Shown one piece after another: positions 55,301-63,913 of a DNA stretch of 64,000 nt; within the stretch, counting starts at the first letter, position 1, and each line of letters starts with the position of its first letter. Position numbers and translations under genes: made by a program. Source of the DNA: an uncultured Tateyamaria sp. (GTDB taxonomy: Bacteria; Pseudomonadota; Alphaproteobacteria; Rhodobacterales; Rhodobacteraceae); the NCBI RefSeq assembly GCF_947503045.1, contig NZ_CANNCF010000005.1, forward strand, positions 111,085-175,084. Reading direction: 5' to 3'. Below the pieces are notes generated by a model. The model saw only the letters and a program-made list of their open reading frames with translations, ran no database searches and was not told the DNA's origin.

Positions 55301-56524
55301 ATGAATGCAGAAGCCAAGATCCTCAAGGCCAAGGATGCCCCCGATCTGGGCAGCTTTGACTGGGCCGATCCGTTCCGCCTGTCCCAGCAACTAAGCGAAG
55401 ACGAGCGGATGATCCAGGACTCCGCCGCCGCCTATGCGCAGGAAAAGCTGGCCCCGCGCATTGTCGAGGCCTTTGCCGATGAGACCACAGACCCGGACAT
55501 TTTCCGCGAAATGGGCGAGATGGGCCTGCTGGGTGTGACGCTGCCCGAGGAATATGGCGGACTTGGCGGCTCTTACGTGTCCTATGGGCTTGTGGCGCGC
55601 GAGGTCGAGCGCATCGATTCGGGATATCGGTCGATGATGTCGGTGCAATCCAGCCTCGTGATGTATCCGATCTATGCCTATGGCTCCGAAGCGCAGCGCC
55701 AGAAATACCTGCCCAAACTCGCCAGCGGCGAATGGATCGGCTGCTTTGGCCTGACGGAACCCGACGCGGGGTCTGACCCTGCGGGGATGAAGACGACCGC
55801 CAGAAAGACTGACGGTGGTTTCGTGCTGAACGGCGCGAAGATGTGGATTTCAAACGCGCCTATTGCGGATGTCTTTGTCGTCTGGGCCAAATCCGACGCC
55901 CATGGCGGCAAGATCCGCGGCTTTGTCCTTGAAAAGGGGATGAACGGATTGTCCGCGCCGAAAATCCAGCAAAAGCTGTCCTTGCGCGCCTCGATCACCG
56001 GCGAGATCGTGATGAAGGATGTCGAAGTGGGCGAAGATGCGCTGCTGCCCGATGTGCAGGGCCTCAAGGGCCCGTTCGGTTGTTTGAACCGGGCCCGCTA
56101 CGGCATCAGCTGGGGGGCGCTGGGCGCGGCAGAGTTCTGCTGGCACGCGGCGCGCCAATATGGTCTGGACCGCAAACAGTTCAACAAGCCGCTGGCCCAG
56201 ACCCAGCTGTTTCAGAAGAAACTGGCCGATATGCAGACCGAGATCGCGCTGGGCCTGCAGGCCTCGTTGCAGGTCGGCCGGTTGATGGACGCAGCCCAGG
56301 CCGCACCGGAGATGATTTCCATCGTCAAACGCAACAATTGCGGCAAGGCGCTGGAGATCGCGCGCCATGCCCGCGACATGCATGGCGGCAACGGGATATC
56401 GGGAGAGTTTCAGGTAATGCGTCACATGATGAACCTTGAAACGGTCAACACCTACGAGGGCACCCATGATGTGCATGCCTTGATCCTCGGGCGCGCGCAG
56501 ACCGGGCTGCAGGCCTTTTTCTAA
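55301..56524 (+). CDS. gcdH: Glutaryl-CoA dehydrogenase
   Basis: 407-residue FAD enzyme converting glutaryl-CoA to crotonyl-CoA and CO2 in lysine and tryptophan breakdown. [101 protein letters not shown] are hallmark segments with the catalytic Glu in TYEGTHD. Start ATG has AAAGGAGAG upstream. No lysR partner is adjacent, unlike in some relatives. Confidence 0.95.
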   Translation: MNAEAKILKAKDAPDLGSFDWADPFRLSQQLSEDERMIQDSAAAYAQEKLAPRIVEAFADETTDPDIFREMGEMGLLGVTLPEEYGGLGGSYVSYGLVAREVERIDSGYRSMMSVQSSLVMYPIYAYGSEAQRQKYLPKLASGEWIGCFGLTEPDAGSDPAGMKTTARKTDGGFVLNGAKMWISNAPIADVFVVWAKSDAHGGKIRGFVLEKGMNGLSAPKIQQKLSLRASITGEIVMKDVEVGEDALLPDVQGLKGPFGCLNRARYGISWGALGAAEFCWHAARQYGLDRKQFNKPLAQTQLFQKKLADMQTEIALGLQASLQVGRLMDAAQAAPEMISIVKRNNCGKALEIARHARDMHGGNGISGEFQVMRHMMNLETVNTYEGTHDVHALILGRAQTGLQAFF

Positions 56525-56533
56525 AGCCATGAC

Positions 56534-56615
56534 CGGGGGCTGTCTGCCCCCTGACCCCCGATGGTATTTCGGGTCAGAAGAAGTGCGGAGTATGTTTCTT
56601 CTGACCAAAAATACC
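56534..56615 (+). repeat. GC-rich palindromic element R8 with inverted tail pair
   Basis: Hairpin GGGGGC-TGTCT-GCCCCC (56535-56551), TGACCCCCG, then GGTATTTCGGGTCAGAAGAA (56563-56582), a 13-nt loop, and TTCTTCTGACCAAAAATACC (56596-56615). The last two arms pair at 18 of 20 positions, so two tails meet head to head. The right arm is identical to the tail of R1. Located between gcdH and the E1 gene, likely their boundary. Confidence 0.7.
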
Positions 56616-56656
56616 AACGCCGGAGGCATTGAAATCTTTACTCCGACAGAGGCCTC

Positions 56657-58810
56657 ATGGACCGCGTTTCAATCGTTCACGACAATTTTCTGGCCCGGGT
56701 GACTGCTGGCAACCTGCCTGAGGTGGTGCCGCAGGGCCTTGATAGCCCCACGTCGCGCGCACTGTTTGAGCACCAGTGCCTGACGCGCGCGCTCGATATC
56801 GTCAGCCGGGAGATGCAAAAGGCCGGGCAGGGGTTTTACACCATCGGCTCGTCCGGGCACGAGGGGATGGCGGCGGTGGCCCATGCGCTGCGTGTCGATG
56901 ACATCGCCTTTCTTCATTACCGCGACGGTGCGTTTCAGGTGGCCCGGGCCGCGCAAAAAGGGCAGGACATGTGCCGCGACATGCTGCTCAGCTATGCCTG
57001 TGCGGCCGATGATCCGACCAGCGGGGGCCGGCACAAGGTGCTGGGCAGCCGCGATCTGTTCATTCCGCCGCAGACCTCGACGATTGCCAGCCATTTGCCC
57101 AAGGCGCTGGGTGCGGCGTTCGGCATCGGGTTGGCGCGCAAGATCCGTTCCGAGGCGGCGATCCTGCCACGCGACGGCATTACAGTGGCGAGTTTCGGCG
57201 ACGCCTCGCTGAATCATTCCACAGCACAGGGTGCCATCAATGCCGCAGGCTGGACCAGCGTGCAGGGCGTGCCCCTGCCGCTTTTGTTCATCTGCGAGGA
57301 CAACGGGATCGGGATTTCGACGAAATCACCTGCCGGGTGGGTGGCTGCCAGCCTCGCGCATCGTCCGGGTCTGACCTATTTCGCGGGCGATGGCTGTGAT
57401 CTTTGGGATGCGCATCGCGCGGCCAGCGAAGCTGCCGCATATGTGCGCACCCATCGCAAACCGGCCGTGCTGCACCTGCGCACGGTGCGTCTGTATGGGC
57501 ATGCCGGTGCGGATGTCGCCACCAGTTACCTGCCGCGCGCCGAGGTCGAAGCGGATGAGGCCAATGATCCGCTGCTTTACTCGGCCGCAGGGCTGGTCGC
57601 GCAGGGCATGTCCGCGGCCGATGTTCTCGGCATTTACGAGACCGCGCTCGCGCGTTGTCGTACCGAAGCAGCCGAAGTGGCCAAGGCGGCACCCTTGAAA
57701 GGGGCCGCAGAGGTGATGGCGGCCATTGTTCCGCCCAAACGGGACTGCACGCCAAGCAATGGGCCAAGCCCGGAGGCGCGTGCTGCGGCCTTTGGATCAG
57801 ACTTTGCACAGTTGGACACACCTCAGCCGATGTCGCGGCTGATCAATTGGGCGCTGACGGACCTGATGCTTGCCCATCCCGAAACCGTGATCATGGGTGA
57901 GGATGTGGGCCGCAAGGGCGGGGTCTATGGAGTGACGCAAAAGCTGCTGAACCGCTTTGGTCCGTCGCGCATGATCGACACGCTGCTGGATGAACAGTCG
58001 ATCCTAGGGCTGGCCATCGGCATGGCCCACAATGGGTTCATTCCCATGCCTGAAATCCAGTTCCTGGCCTATCTGCACAATGCCGAAGACCAGATCCGGG
58101 GCGAGGCCGCGACGCTGCCGTTCTTTTCCAACGGGCAGTGGGCCAACCCGATGGTGCTGCGCATTGCGGGCTTGGGCTATCAAAAGGGGTTCGGGGGGCA
58201 TTTTCACAACGATAATGCGTTGGCCGTATTGCGCGACATTCCCGGGTTGATCCTGGCCTGCCCCTCGGATGGGGCGGAGGCGGCGATGATGCTGCGCGAA
58301 TGCCATCGCCTTGCGCGCGAGGAAAACCGGCTGTGCGTTTTTGTCGAGCCCATCGCACTCTATCCAATGCGGGATGTACAACCCGGGGACGGAGCGTGGA
58401 TGCGCACCTATCCTGCACCGGATCAACGGATTGCGTTGGGGCAGGTCGGGGTCGAGGGCAGCGGAGATCTGGCCATCGTGACATTTGCCAATGGCCGATA
58501 TCTGGCCGCGCAGGCGCAGGCGCAGGTCGAAGGCGCTCGGCTTGTGGATTTGCGCTGGCTGGCCCCCTTGCCTTTCGAAAGCCTGCTGGATGCGGTCAAA
58601 GGGTGCAGCCACATTCTGGTGGTGGACGAAACGCGGCGCTCGGGTGGGGTGGCCGAAGGGGTCATGGCAGCACTTTTCGAGGCCGGGCATCGCAAGATTG
58701 CACGCTACACCGCAGAGGACAGTTTCATCGCCACGGGCCGCGCCTATGGCGATACGCTGCCTTCGGCCGAGGGGATTCGCGCCGCGGTAGAGGTCCTGAG
58801 AAAGGGCTGA
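56657..58810 (+). CDS. Fused alpha-beta 2-oxoacid dehydrogenase E1 (branched-chain type)
   Basis: 717 residues joining both E1 subunits. Alpha part (1-350): GQGFYTIGSSGHEGMAAVA, HYRDGAFQVARA, SHLPKALGAAFG and the thiamine-diphosphate motif SFGDASLNHSTAQGAINAAG ending in CEDNGIGIS. Beta part (about 385-717): MSRLINWALTDLMLAHPETVIMGEDVGRKGGVYGVTQKL, DTLLDEQSILGLAIGMAHNGF, QYLAFL-type barrel and PCSDGAEAAMML. Decarboxylates a 2-oxoacid, probably branched-chain. No E2 or E3 gene is beside it, so it must use partners from elsewhere. Start ATG after GACAGAGGCCTC is without a strong ribosome site. Confidence 0.88.
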   Translation: MDRVSIVHDNFLARVTAGNLPEVVPQGLDSPTSRALFEHQCLTRALDIVSREMQKAGQGFYTIGSSGHEGMAAVAHALRVDDIAFLHYRDGAFQVARAAQKGQDMCRDMLLSYACAADDPTSGGRHKVLGSRDLFIPPQTSTIASHLPKALGAAFGIGLARKIRSEAAILPRDGITVASFGDASLNHSTAQGAINAAGWTSVQGVPLPLLFICEDNGIGISTKSPAGWVAASLAHRPGLTYFAGDGCDLWDAHRAASEAAAYVRTHRKPAVLHLRTVRLYGHAGADVATSYLPRAEVEADEANDPLLYSAAGLVAQGMSAADVLGIYETALARCRTEAAEVAKAAPLKGAAEVMAAIVPPKRDCTPSNGPSPEARAAAFGSDFAQLDTPQPMSRLINWALTDLMLAHPETVIMGEDVGRKGGVYGVTQKLLNRFGPSRMIDTLLDEQSILGLAIGMAHNGFIPMPEIQFLAYLHNAEDQIRGEAATLPFFSNGQWANPMVLRIAGLGYQKGFGGHFHNDNALAVLRDIPGLILACPSDGAEAAMMLRECHRLAREENRLCVFVEPIALYPMRDVQPGDGAWMRTYPAPDQRIALGQVGVEGSGDLAIVTFANGRYLAAQAQAQVEGARLVDLRWLAPLPFESLLDAVKGCSHILVVDETRRSGGVAEGVMAALFEAGHRKIARYTAEDSFIATGRAYGDTLPSAEGIRAAVEVLRKG

Positions 58811-58872
58811 GTCCGCGCCTTGCGCAAGGAATCGCCACGAATTTTCGCTGCCAAACCCTGATCCGGCGGTCA

Positions 58873-58892
58873 TTTTGCACACGTGTGCAAAA
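58873..58892. promoter_or_regulatory. Perfect 20-bp palindromic operator ahead of carbohydrate ABC operon
   Basis: TTTTGCACACGTGTGCAAAA, fully self-complementary with a central CG, as in LacI-family operators. It lies 65 nt before the ATPase start, in the 146-nt gap after the E1 gene. TTGCCA (58898) and TAGCCT about 18 nt further could be promoter hexamers just downstream. No LacI gene is inside the window. Confidence 0.65.
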
Positions 58893-58956
58893 AACAGTTG
58901 CCAAGTCGCATACCCGGTGTCTAGCCTTGGTTAACAAGCTGCTGCGAGGGACTCCG

Positions 58957-60003
58957 ATGGCCGAAATTCAGCTCCGCAATATCAACAAGCGTTGGGGGAC
59001 GTTCGTGGGGGTCGATAACTTTGACCTGACCATCGCTGATCAGGAATTCCTGGTGCTGTTGGGCCCCTCGGGCTGTGGCAAGACCACGACCATGCGCATG
59101 ATTGCCGGTCTTGAGGACGCGACCGAAGGCGACATCATCATCGACGGGAAGCGGGTCAATGATCTGGACCCCAAGGACCGCGATGTGGCGATGGTGTTCC
59201 AGTCCTACGGCCTGTACCCGCACCTCGATGTCTATGAAAACATTCGCTTTCCGCTGAAAGTGCGCAAGGCTGATCCCGCCACCCATGATGAGCGGGTGCG
59301 CCGCGCCAGCGCAATGGTGGAACTGGATGACTTCCTGCACCGCAAACCTGCGGAACTGTCCGGCGGGCAACGCCAGCGCGTGGCCCTCGCCCGTGCCATT
59401 GTGCGCGAACCCAACGTGTTTTTGATGGACGAACCATTGTCCAACCTGGACGCCAAGCTTCGGGTCAGCACCCGTGCCCAGATCAAGAATCTCAGCCATG
59501 AGCTCAAGGTCACGACCGTCTACGTGACCCATGACCAGATCGAGGCGATGACGCTGGCGGACCGGGTTGTCGTGATGAAACAGGGCAAGGTTCAGCAGGT
59601 CGGCACGCCAACCGAAATCTATGACAACCCGGCCAACACGTTCGTGGCAAGCTTTATCGGCTCTCCGGCGATGAACCTGATGGATGGCACCATGTCGGGC
59701 GGCACCTTTACCGGCGACAAGGTCGAGATCACGGGCCTGTCGGCACCCGATGGCCCCGTCACTATGGGGTTCCGGGCTGAGGACGCTGCTGTCGCCGACA
59801 AGGGCGGCGAGATCACCGCACCGCTTTACACCATCGAATTGCTGGGGGACGCGACCATGCTGACCGTCCGCGCAGGCGGGCAATTGGTTTCGGTCAAGGC
59901 ACATAAGGAATTCCGGGCAGAGATCGGCGACACCGTGTCGTTCTCCGTCCCGAGCGCGATCTGTCACGCATTTGACAGTACGTCCGGCGAACGCCTCGCC
60001 TGA
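58957..60003 (+). CDS. Carbohydrate-type ABC transporter ATP-binding protein (UgpC/MalK family)
   Basis: 348-residue ATPase. Walker A LLGPSGCGKTTT, Q-loop MVFQSYGLYPHLDVYENI, signature ELSGGQRQRVAL, Walker B VFLMDEPLSNLDA, switch VYVTHDQIEA; the C-terminal 110 residues form the MOI/TOBE regulatory domain (PVTMGFRAEDAAV, LLGDATMLTVRAGGQLV). Start after CGAGGGACTCC. Energises the import system whose binding protein and permeases follow. Confidence 0.93.
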   Translation: MAEIQLRNINKRWGTFVGVDNFDLTIADQEFLVLLGPSGCGKTTTMRMIAGLEDATEGDIIIDGKRVNDLDPKDRDVAMVFQSYGLYPHLDVYENIRFPLKVRKADPATHDERVRRASAMVELDDFLHRKPAELSGGQRQRVALARAIVREPNVFLMDEPLSNLDAKLRVSTRAQIKNLSHELKVTTVYVTHDQIEAMTLADRVVVMKQGKVQQVGTPTEIYDNPANTFVASFIGSPAMNLMDGTMSGGTFTGDKVEITGLSAPDGPVTMGFRAEDAAVADKGGEITAPLYTIELLGDATMLTVRAGGQLVSVKAHKEFRAEIGDTVSFSVPSAICHAFDSTSGERLA

Positions 60004-60103
60004 CGGACCTGCCCGACCTCCGGGGGCACCCGGGGCGCGGGCCAATCCACGTCGGTGCAGACTTGCAAGATGCACCGGCACATACGCAACAGGGAGTTTG
60101 CAA

Positions 60104-61324
60104 ATGTATCTGAAGAAACTGGCACTGGCGGGCGCTGTCTCGCTTATGGGCACATCGGCCTTTGCGGCCTGCGCCTATGAAAACGAGGTGCCTCTGAAAT
60201 CGCTCTCCGCAGGGTTCGAAGCATGGAAAGCCGTCACCGACGCCATGGCCGAGTGCGGCAATTTCCAGGCCGAGCTTGATCAGGAATTCCGCACCAAGCA
60301 GCCTGCCGCCTTTGAAGCCAACCCGTCGCTTTATCACATTGGTGGGGTGTCCAACGGGACCGTCACGCCGCTCTTGAACGCAGGCACGATCCGCCCGCTG
60401 GACGATCTGGTGGCCAAGTACGGTCAGAACCTGTCGCCCAACCAGCTGATCAAGGTGGATGGCAAGACCATGGCGATTGCCATGATGGTCAACACTCAGC
60501 ACCTGATGTACCGCTCTGACATCTTCGAAGAGCTGAACCTCGACGTGCCGACCACGTGGGACGAGGTCTTTGCTGCTGCTGAAACCATCAAGGCCGCAGG
60601 CGTTGTGGATCACCCCATCGGGGCCACGATGAAGTCCGGCTGGAACCTCGCGCAGGAATTCGTGAACATGTATCCCGGCTTTGGCGGCGCGTTCTTTAAC
60701 GCCGACAACACGACGGCCGTGAACTCGGATGCTGGCCTCAAGGCGCTGGCAACAATGGAGAAAACGCTGGCCTATACTGACCCAGAAGTGCTGGTGAGCG
60801 ATTCCACCTACGTCCAGCAGCAGTTCCAGCAGGGCAAGATCGCCATCTCCAACCTTTGGGCCAGCCGTGGCGGAGCCATGGATGACGAAGCCGAAAGCTC
60901 GGTTGTGGGCAAGGTCAAGATGGCCGCAGCCCCAATGGCGATGGACGGCGGCGCACCTGCCACCACGCTGTGGTGGGACGGCATCGTGATCGCCGCCAAC
61001 ATCACCGACGAAGAGGCTGACGCCGCCTTCCGTCTGGCGATGGAAGGTCTGGACGAAGAGATGGTCAAGGCCAACAACGAGGCGGCGATTTGGCTGGTCA
61101 AAGGCTATGAGCCCGGCCCACTGGCGGAAGGCGCAATTGCCACGGCAACCGCGTCCCCTGCCGCACCGGCCTATCCGTCGACCACGCAGATGGGTCTGCT
61201 GCACACGGCACTGGGCAACGAATTGCCTGCGTTCCTCACAGGTGAGCGTGACGCTGCAGCGACGCTGGTGGCCATCGAAGAGGCCTACACCACTTCGGCC
61301 AAAGAGGCCGGTGTGCTGGAATAA
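60104..61324 (+). CDS. ABC transporter periplasmic solute-binding protein (family 1)
   Basis: 406 residues with a signal peptide (MYLKKLALAGAVSLMGTSAFA). Family 1 (sugar/polyol) binding fold: KSLSAGFEAWKAVTDAMAEC, LDDLVAKYGQNLSPNQL, MAIAMMVNTQHLMYRSDIFEELNLDVPTTWDEV and a late QQQFQQGKIAISNLWASRGG. Ligand unknown. The genes following suggest an alcohol or sugar that a GMC enzyme then oxidises. Confidence 0.88.
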   Translation: MYLKKLALAGAVSLMGTSAFAACAYENEVPLKSLSAGFEAWKAVTDAMAECGNFQAELDQEFRTKQPAAFEANPSLYHIGGVSNGTVTPLLNAGTIRPLDDLVAKYGQNLSPNQLIKVDGKTMAIAMMVNTQHLMYRSDIFEELNLDVPTTWDEVFAAAETIKAAGVVDHPIGATMKSGWNLAQEFVNMYPGFGGAFFNADNTTAVNSDAGLKALATMEKTLAYTDPEVLVSDSTYVQQQFQQGKIAISNLWASRGGAMDDEAESSVVGKVKMAAAPMAMDGGAPATTLWWDGIVIAANITDEEADAAFRLAMEGLDEEMVKANNEAAIWLVKGYEPGPLAEGAIATATASPAAPAYPSTTQMGLLHTALGNELPAFLTGERDAAATLVAIEEAYTTSAKEAGVLE

Positions 61325-61379
61325 GCAAACCATGCGGCTGGCCGGATACGTTCTGGCCAGCCGATCTTCCGGGGGACAG

Positions 61380-62888
61380 ATGCAAACCGAATTTGATCAT
61401 ATTGTTGTGGGCGGTGGCTCTGCTGGATGCGCGACTGTGGCGCGTCTTGCCGAACAACCGGGCGCACAGGTCTGTGTGATCGAGGCGGGGCCATCGGATC
61501 GCGATATCCGGGTCAAGGTGCCCTTTGGGCTGGTGAACCTCATGCGCTCGAACACGCGGAACTGGAAACGTCAGACCGTGCCGATGGAGACCGCGGGCGG
61601 TCGTTCCGTCAGCGTGCCGCGCGGCAAGATGTTGGGCGGGTCGGGGTCGATCAATTCCATGGTCTGGTTTCGCGGCACCCGTGGCGATTTCGATGCCTGG
61701 GACTTGCCGGGCTGGGACAGTGACACCGTCTGGTCGGCCTTTAACGACGTGGAGGCGCGCATGTCGCCCGCCCGTTTGCCTCATCCCCATCCGCTGTCCG
61801 AGGTCTTTGGCGCGGTCTTTGCCGCCAATGACCCAAACGCCCCGCCCACGCCTGAACGCCAAAGTGCGGGTGTCTTTCACTGCAACATGCGCAACGGCGC
61901 GCGTTGGTCGGCGGCTGATGGATTCCTGCGCCCCTCGCACGCCATGACGTTGACCGGGGCGGAGGTGGACCGTGTGAGCTTTGATGGCACCCGCGCCACC
62001 GGGGTCACCCTGCGCGACGGGCGGCAAATCATCGCGCGGGCCGGGGTGGTTCTGTCTGCGGGCAGCATTGAATCGCCGATGATCCTGATGCGTTCTGGCA
62101 TTGGCCCTGCCGACGACCTGCGCGCAGCGGGAATCGACGTGCGACTTGATGCGCCGGGAGTCGGGGCCAACCTGCATGATCATCCGGGGTTCGGACTGCA
62201 CTTTGCAGGCACAGGATCAGGCTATGGGCTGACGTTGGCGCAGCTCCCCCTTTGGGCGCTGTCGCCGTTTCAATGGCTGCTGACCCGTTCCGGGCGGCTG
62301 AGTTCAAACACGGTCGAGGCTGGGGCGTTCTACAGCGTCACCGACAGTGAAACGCCCGAGATTCAGACCCATTTCCTGCCTTTCATGATGGGTTGGAAGG
62401 GGCGGGCGATTGTCTGGGGGGCGGGCTATTTTGCGGATGTGTGCCTGTGCCAGCCGCGTTCGCGCGGACGTTTGCGGATCGGCAAGGACCGATTTACGCC
62501 GCTGATTGATCTGAACCTGTTTGGCGATGCTCGTGATCTTGACATGATGGTGGCCGGTGTGGCGCGGCTGCGTGCGCTGTTGGCGCAGGCCGATTTTGGC
62601 ACCCGCCGCGCGCCCGAGGCCTTTCCCGGCCCTGACGTGACGGGCGATGATCTGCGCGAAACGATCCGCATGCGCGCGGGCACCGCCTATCACCCGGTGG
62701 GCACCGTGGCCCTTGGCGGGCCGCTTGATGCGCAGGGTGCGCTCAAGGGTGTGCAGAACCTCTGGGTCGCCGATGCCAGCGTGATGCCGCGCATCACCTC
62801 GGCCAACACCAATGCCCCGTCGATGATGATTGGATGGCAGATCGGAGGCTTTGTCGCCGCCGCTGCCGCAGAAAGGCTTGCCGCATGA
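61380..62888 (+). CDS. GMC-family FAD oxidoreductase (choline-dehydrogenase-like)
   Basis: 502 residues without a signal peptide, thus cytoplasmic. FAD motif DHIVVGGGSAGCATVARLAE, GMC signatures GKMLGGSGSINSMVWFRG and VVLSAGSIESPMILMRSGIG, and the active-site pair in GTAYHPVGTVALGG (His) and TSANTNAPSMMIG (Asn). Oxidises a primary or secondary alcohol. Placed between the binding-protein and permease genes, and its stop overlaps the permease start (ATGA), so it surely acts on the transported compound or its close product (inference). Start follows GGGGGACAG. Confidence 0.9.
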   Translation: MQTEFDHIVVGGGSAGCATVARLAEQPGAQVCVIEAGPSDRDIRVKVPFGLVNLMRSNTRNWKRQTVPMETAGGRSVSVPRGKMLGGSGSINSMVWFRGTRGDFDAWDLPGWDSDTVWSAFNDVEARMSPARLPHPHPLSEVFGAVFAANDPNAPPTPERQSAGVFHCNMRNGARWSAADGFLRPSHAMTLTGAEVDRVSFDGTRATGVTLRDGRQIIARAGVVLSAGSIESPMILMRSGIGPADDLRAAGIDVRLDAPGVGANLHDHPGFGLHFAGTGSGYGLTLAQLPLWALSPFQWLLTRSGRLSSNTVEAGAFYSVTDSETPEIQTHFLPFMMGWKGRAIVWGAGYFADVCLCQPRSRGRLRIGKDRFTPLIDLNLFGDARDLDMMVAGVARLRALLAQADFGTRRAPEAFPGPDVTGDDLRETIRMRAGTAYHPVGTVALGGPLDAQGALKGVQNLWVADASVMPRITSANTNAPSMMIGWQIGGFVAAAAAERLAA

Positions 62889-63913
62889 AATTCAAGACAT
62901 TCTTCTGGTTCGTCGCCCCGTCCGTGTTCATGATGCTTCTCTTTATCGCGGCCCCTCTCATCTCGGTGTTCATCCAGTCCTTTCAGGTGACCCAACCGGT
63001 CATGCAGCAGGTCGAGGTCGAAACCTGCACGCCCGGTTTCCTGACCCAGACCTGCACCACCGAAGTCAAAACGGTGCCCACCATCGACGAAGAAACCGGC
63101 AAGACGATCACCACGACGTCGTGGGTCGGCCTGCAAAGCTATCGCAACGTGCTGCAGATGGACAAAGTCTGGGAGGCAGTGAGCAATGGCGCGCTGCGTG
63201 ACATCCTGCAGATCGATTTCTGGCGGGCGCTGCGCTTTACGCTGGTGTTCACGCTGCTGACCTTGCCACTGGTGATTGGCGTCGGGCTGATCATTGCGCT
63301 CGCGGTCAACAATGCGACCAAGGCGGTGCGGGGGCCGGTGATTTTTATCTCGCTCCTGCCCTTTATCATCACGCCGGTGATCGGGTCGCTTTCGATCTAC
63401 TGGCTATTTGTGGGGGATGGCATCCTTACTGCCACGCTGGAACGCTGGACCGGGCAGGACATTGCCATGTTTGCGCAGGCCTGGACGATCGAATTGCTCA
63501 TGTATTTCTACAGGGTCTGGCACGTGGCGCCTTTTGCTTTTGTAATCTTCTATGCAGGCCTGCAGACCGTGAACATGGACACGCTGGAATCCGCGATCAT
63601 CGACGGGGCCAACCGGTTTGAACGGCTGCGCTATGTGATCGTGCCGCACCTGATGCCGCTGATCATCTTTATCGCGCTGATCCATCTGATGGACTGCTAC
63701 CGGGTCTTTGACGAGATCATCGGCTTCCGAAGCGAGGCGCACGTGATCTCGTTGCAATGGCTGACCTTCAATTTCCTCACGCCGGATGATGCGGGCAACC
63801 GCGCCATCAGCCGGGCTGCGGCCAGTTCGATGCTGACCATGATCGGGATCGTGATCCTGCTGATCCTGCCGCTGCGCCGCACATGGCGCGACCACAAGGG
63901 AGGGGCACACTGA
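62885..63913 (+). CDS. Carbohydrate ABC transporter permease 1 with periplasmic insertion
   Basis: 342 residues, MalF/UgpA type, six predicted helices. After the first helix there is a periplasmic loop of about 55 residues holding two Cys (VETCTPGFLTQTCTTEVKTV) that ordinary family members lack or have shorter. The EAA loop reads DTLESAIIDGANRFERLRYVIVPHLMP. Stop overlaps the next permease start (TGATG). Confidence 0.88.
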   Translation: MKFKTFFWFVAPSVFMMLLFIAAPLISVFIQSFQVTQPVMQQVEVETCTPGFLTQTCTTEVKTVPTIDEETGKTITTTSWVGLQSYRNVLQMDKVWEAVSNGALRDILQIDFWRALRFTLVFTLLTLPLVIGVGLIIALAVNNATKAVRGPVIFISLLPFIITPVIGSLSIYWLFVGDGILTATLERWTGQDIAMFAQAWTIELLMYFYRVWHVAPFAFVIFYAGLQTVNMDTLESAIIDGANRFERLRYVIVPHLMPLIIFIALIHLMDCYRVFDEIIGFRSEAHVISLQWLTFNFLTPDDAGNRAISRAAASSMLTMIGIVILLILPLRRTWRDHKGGAH

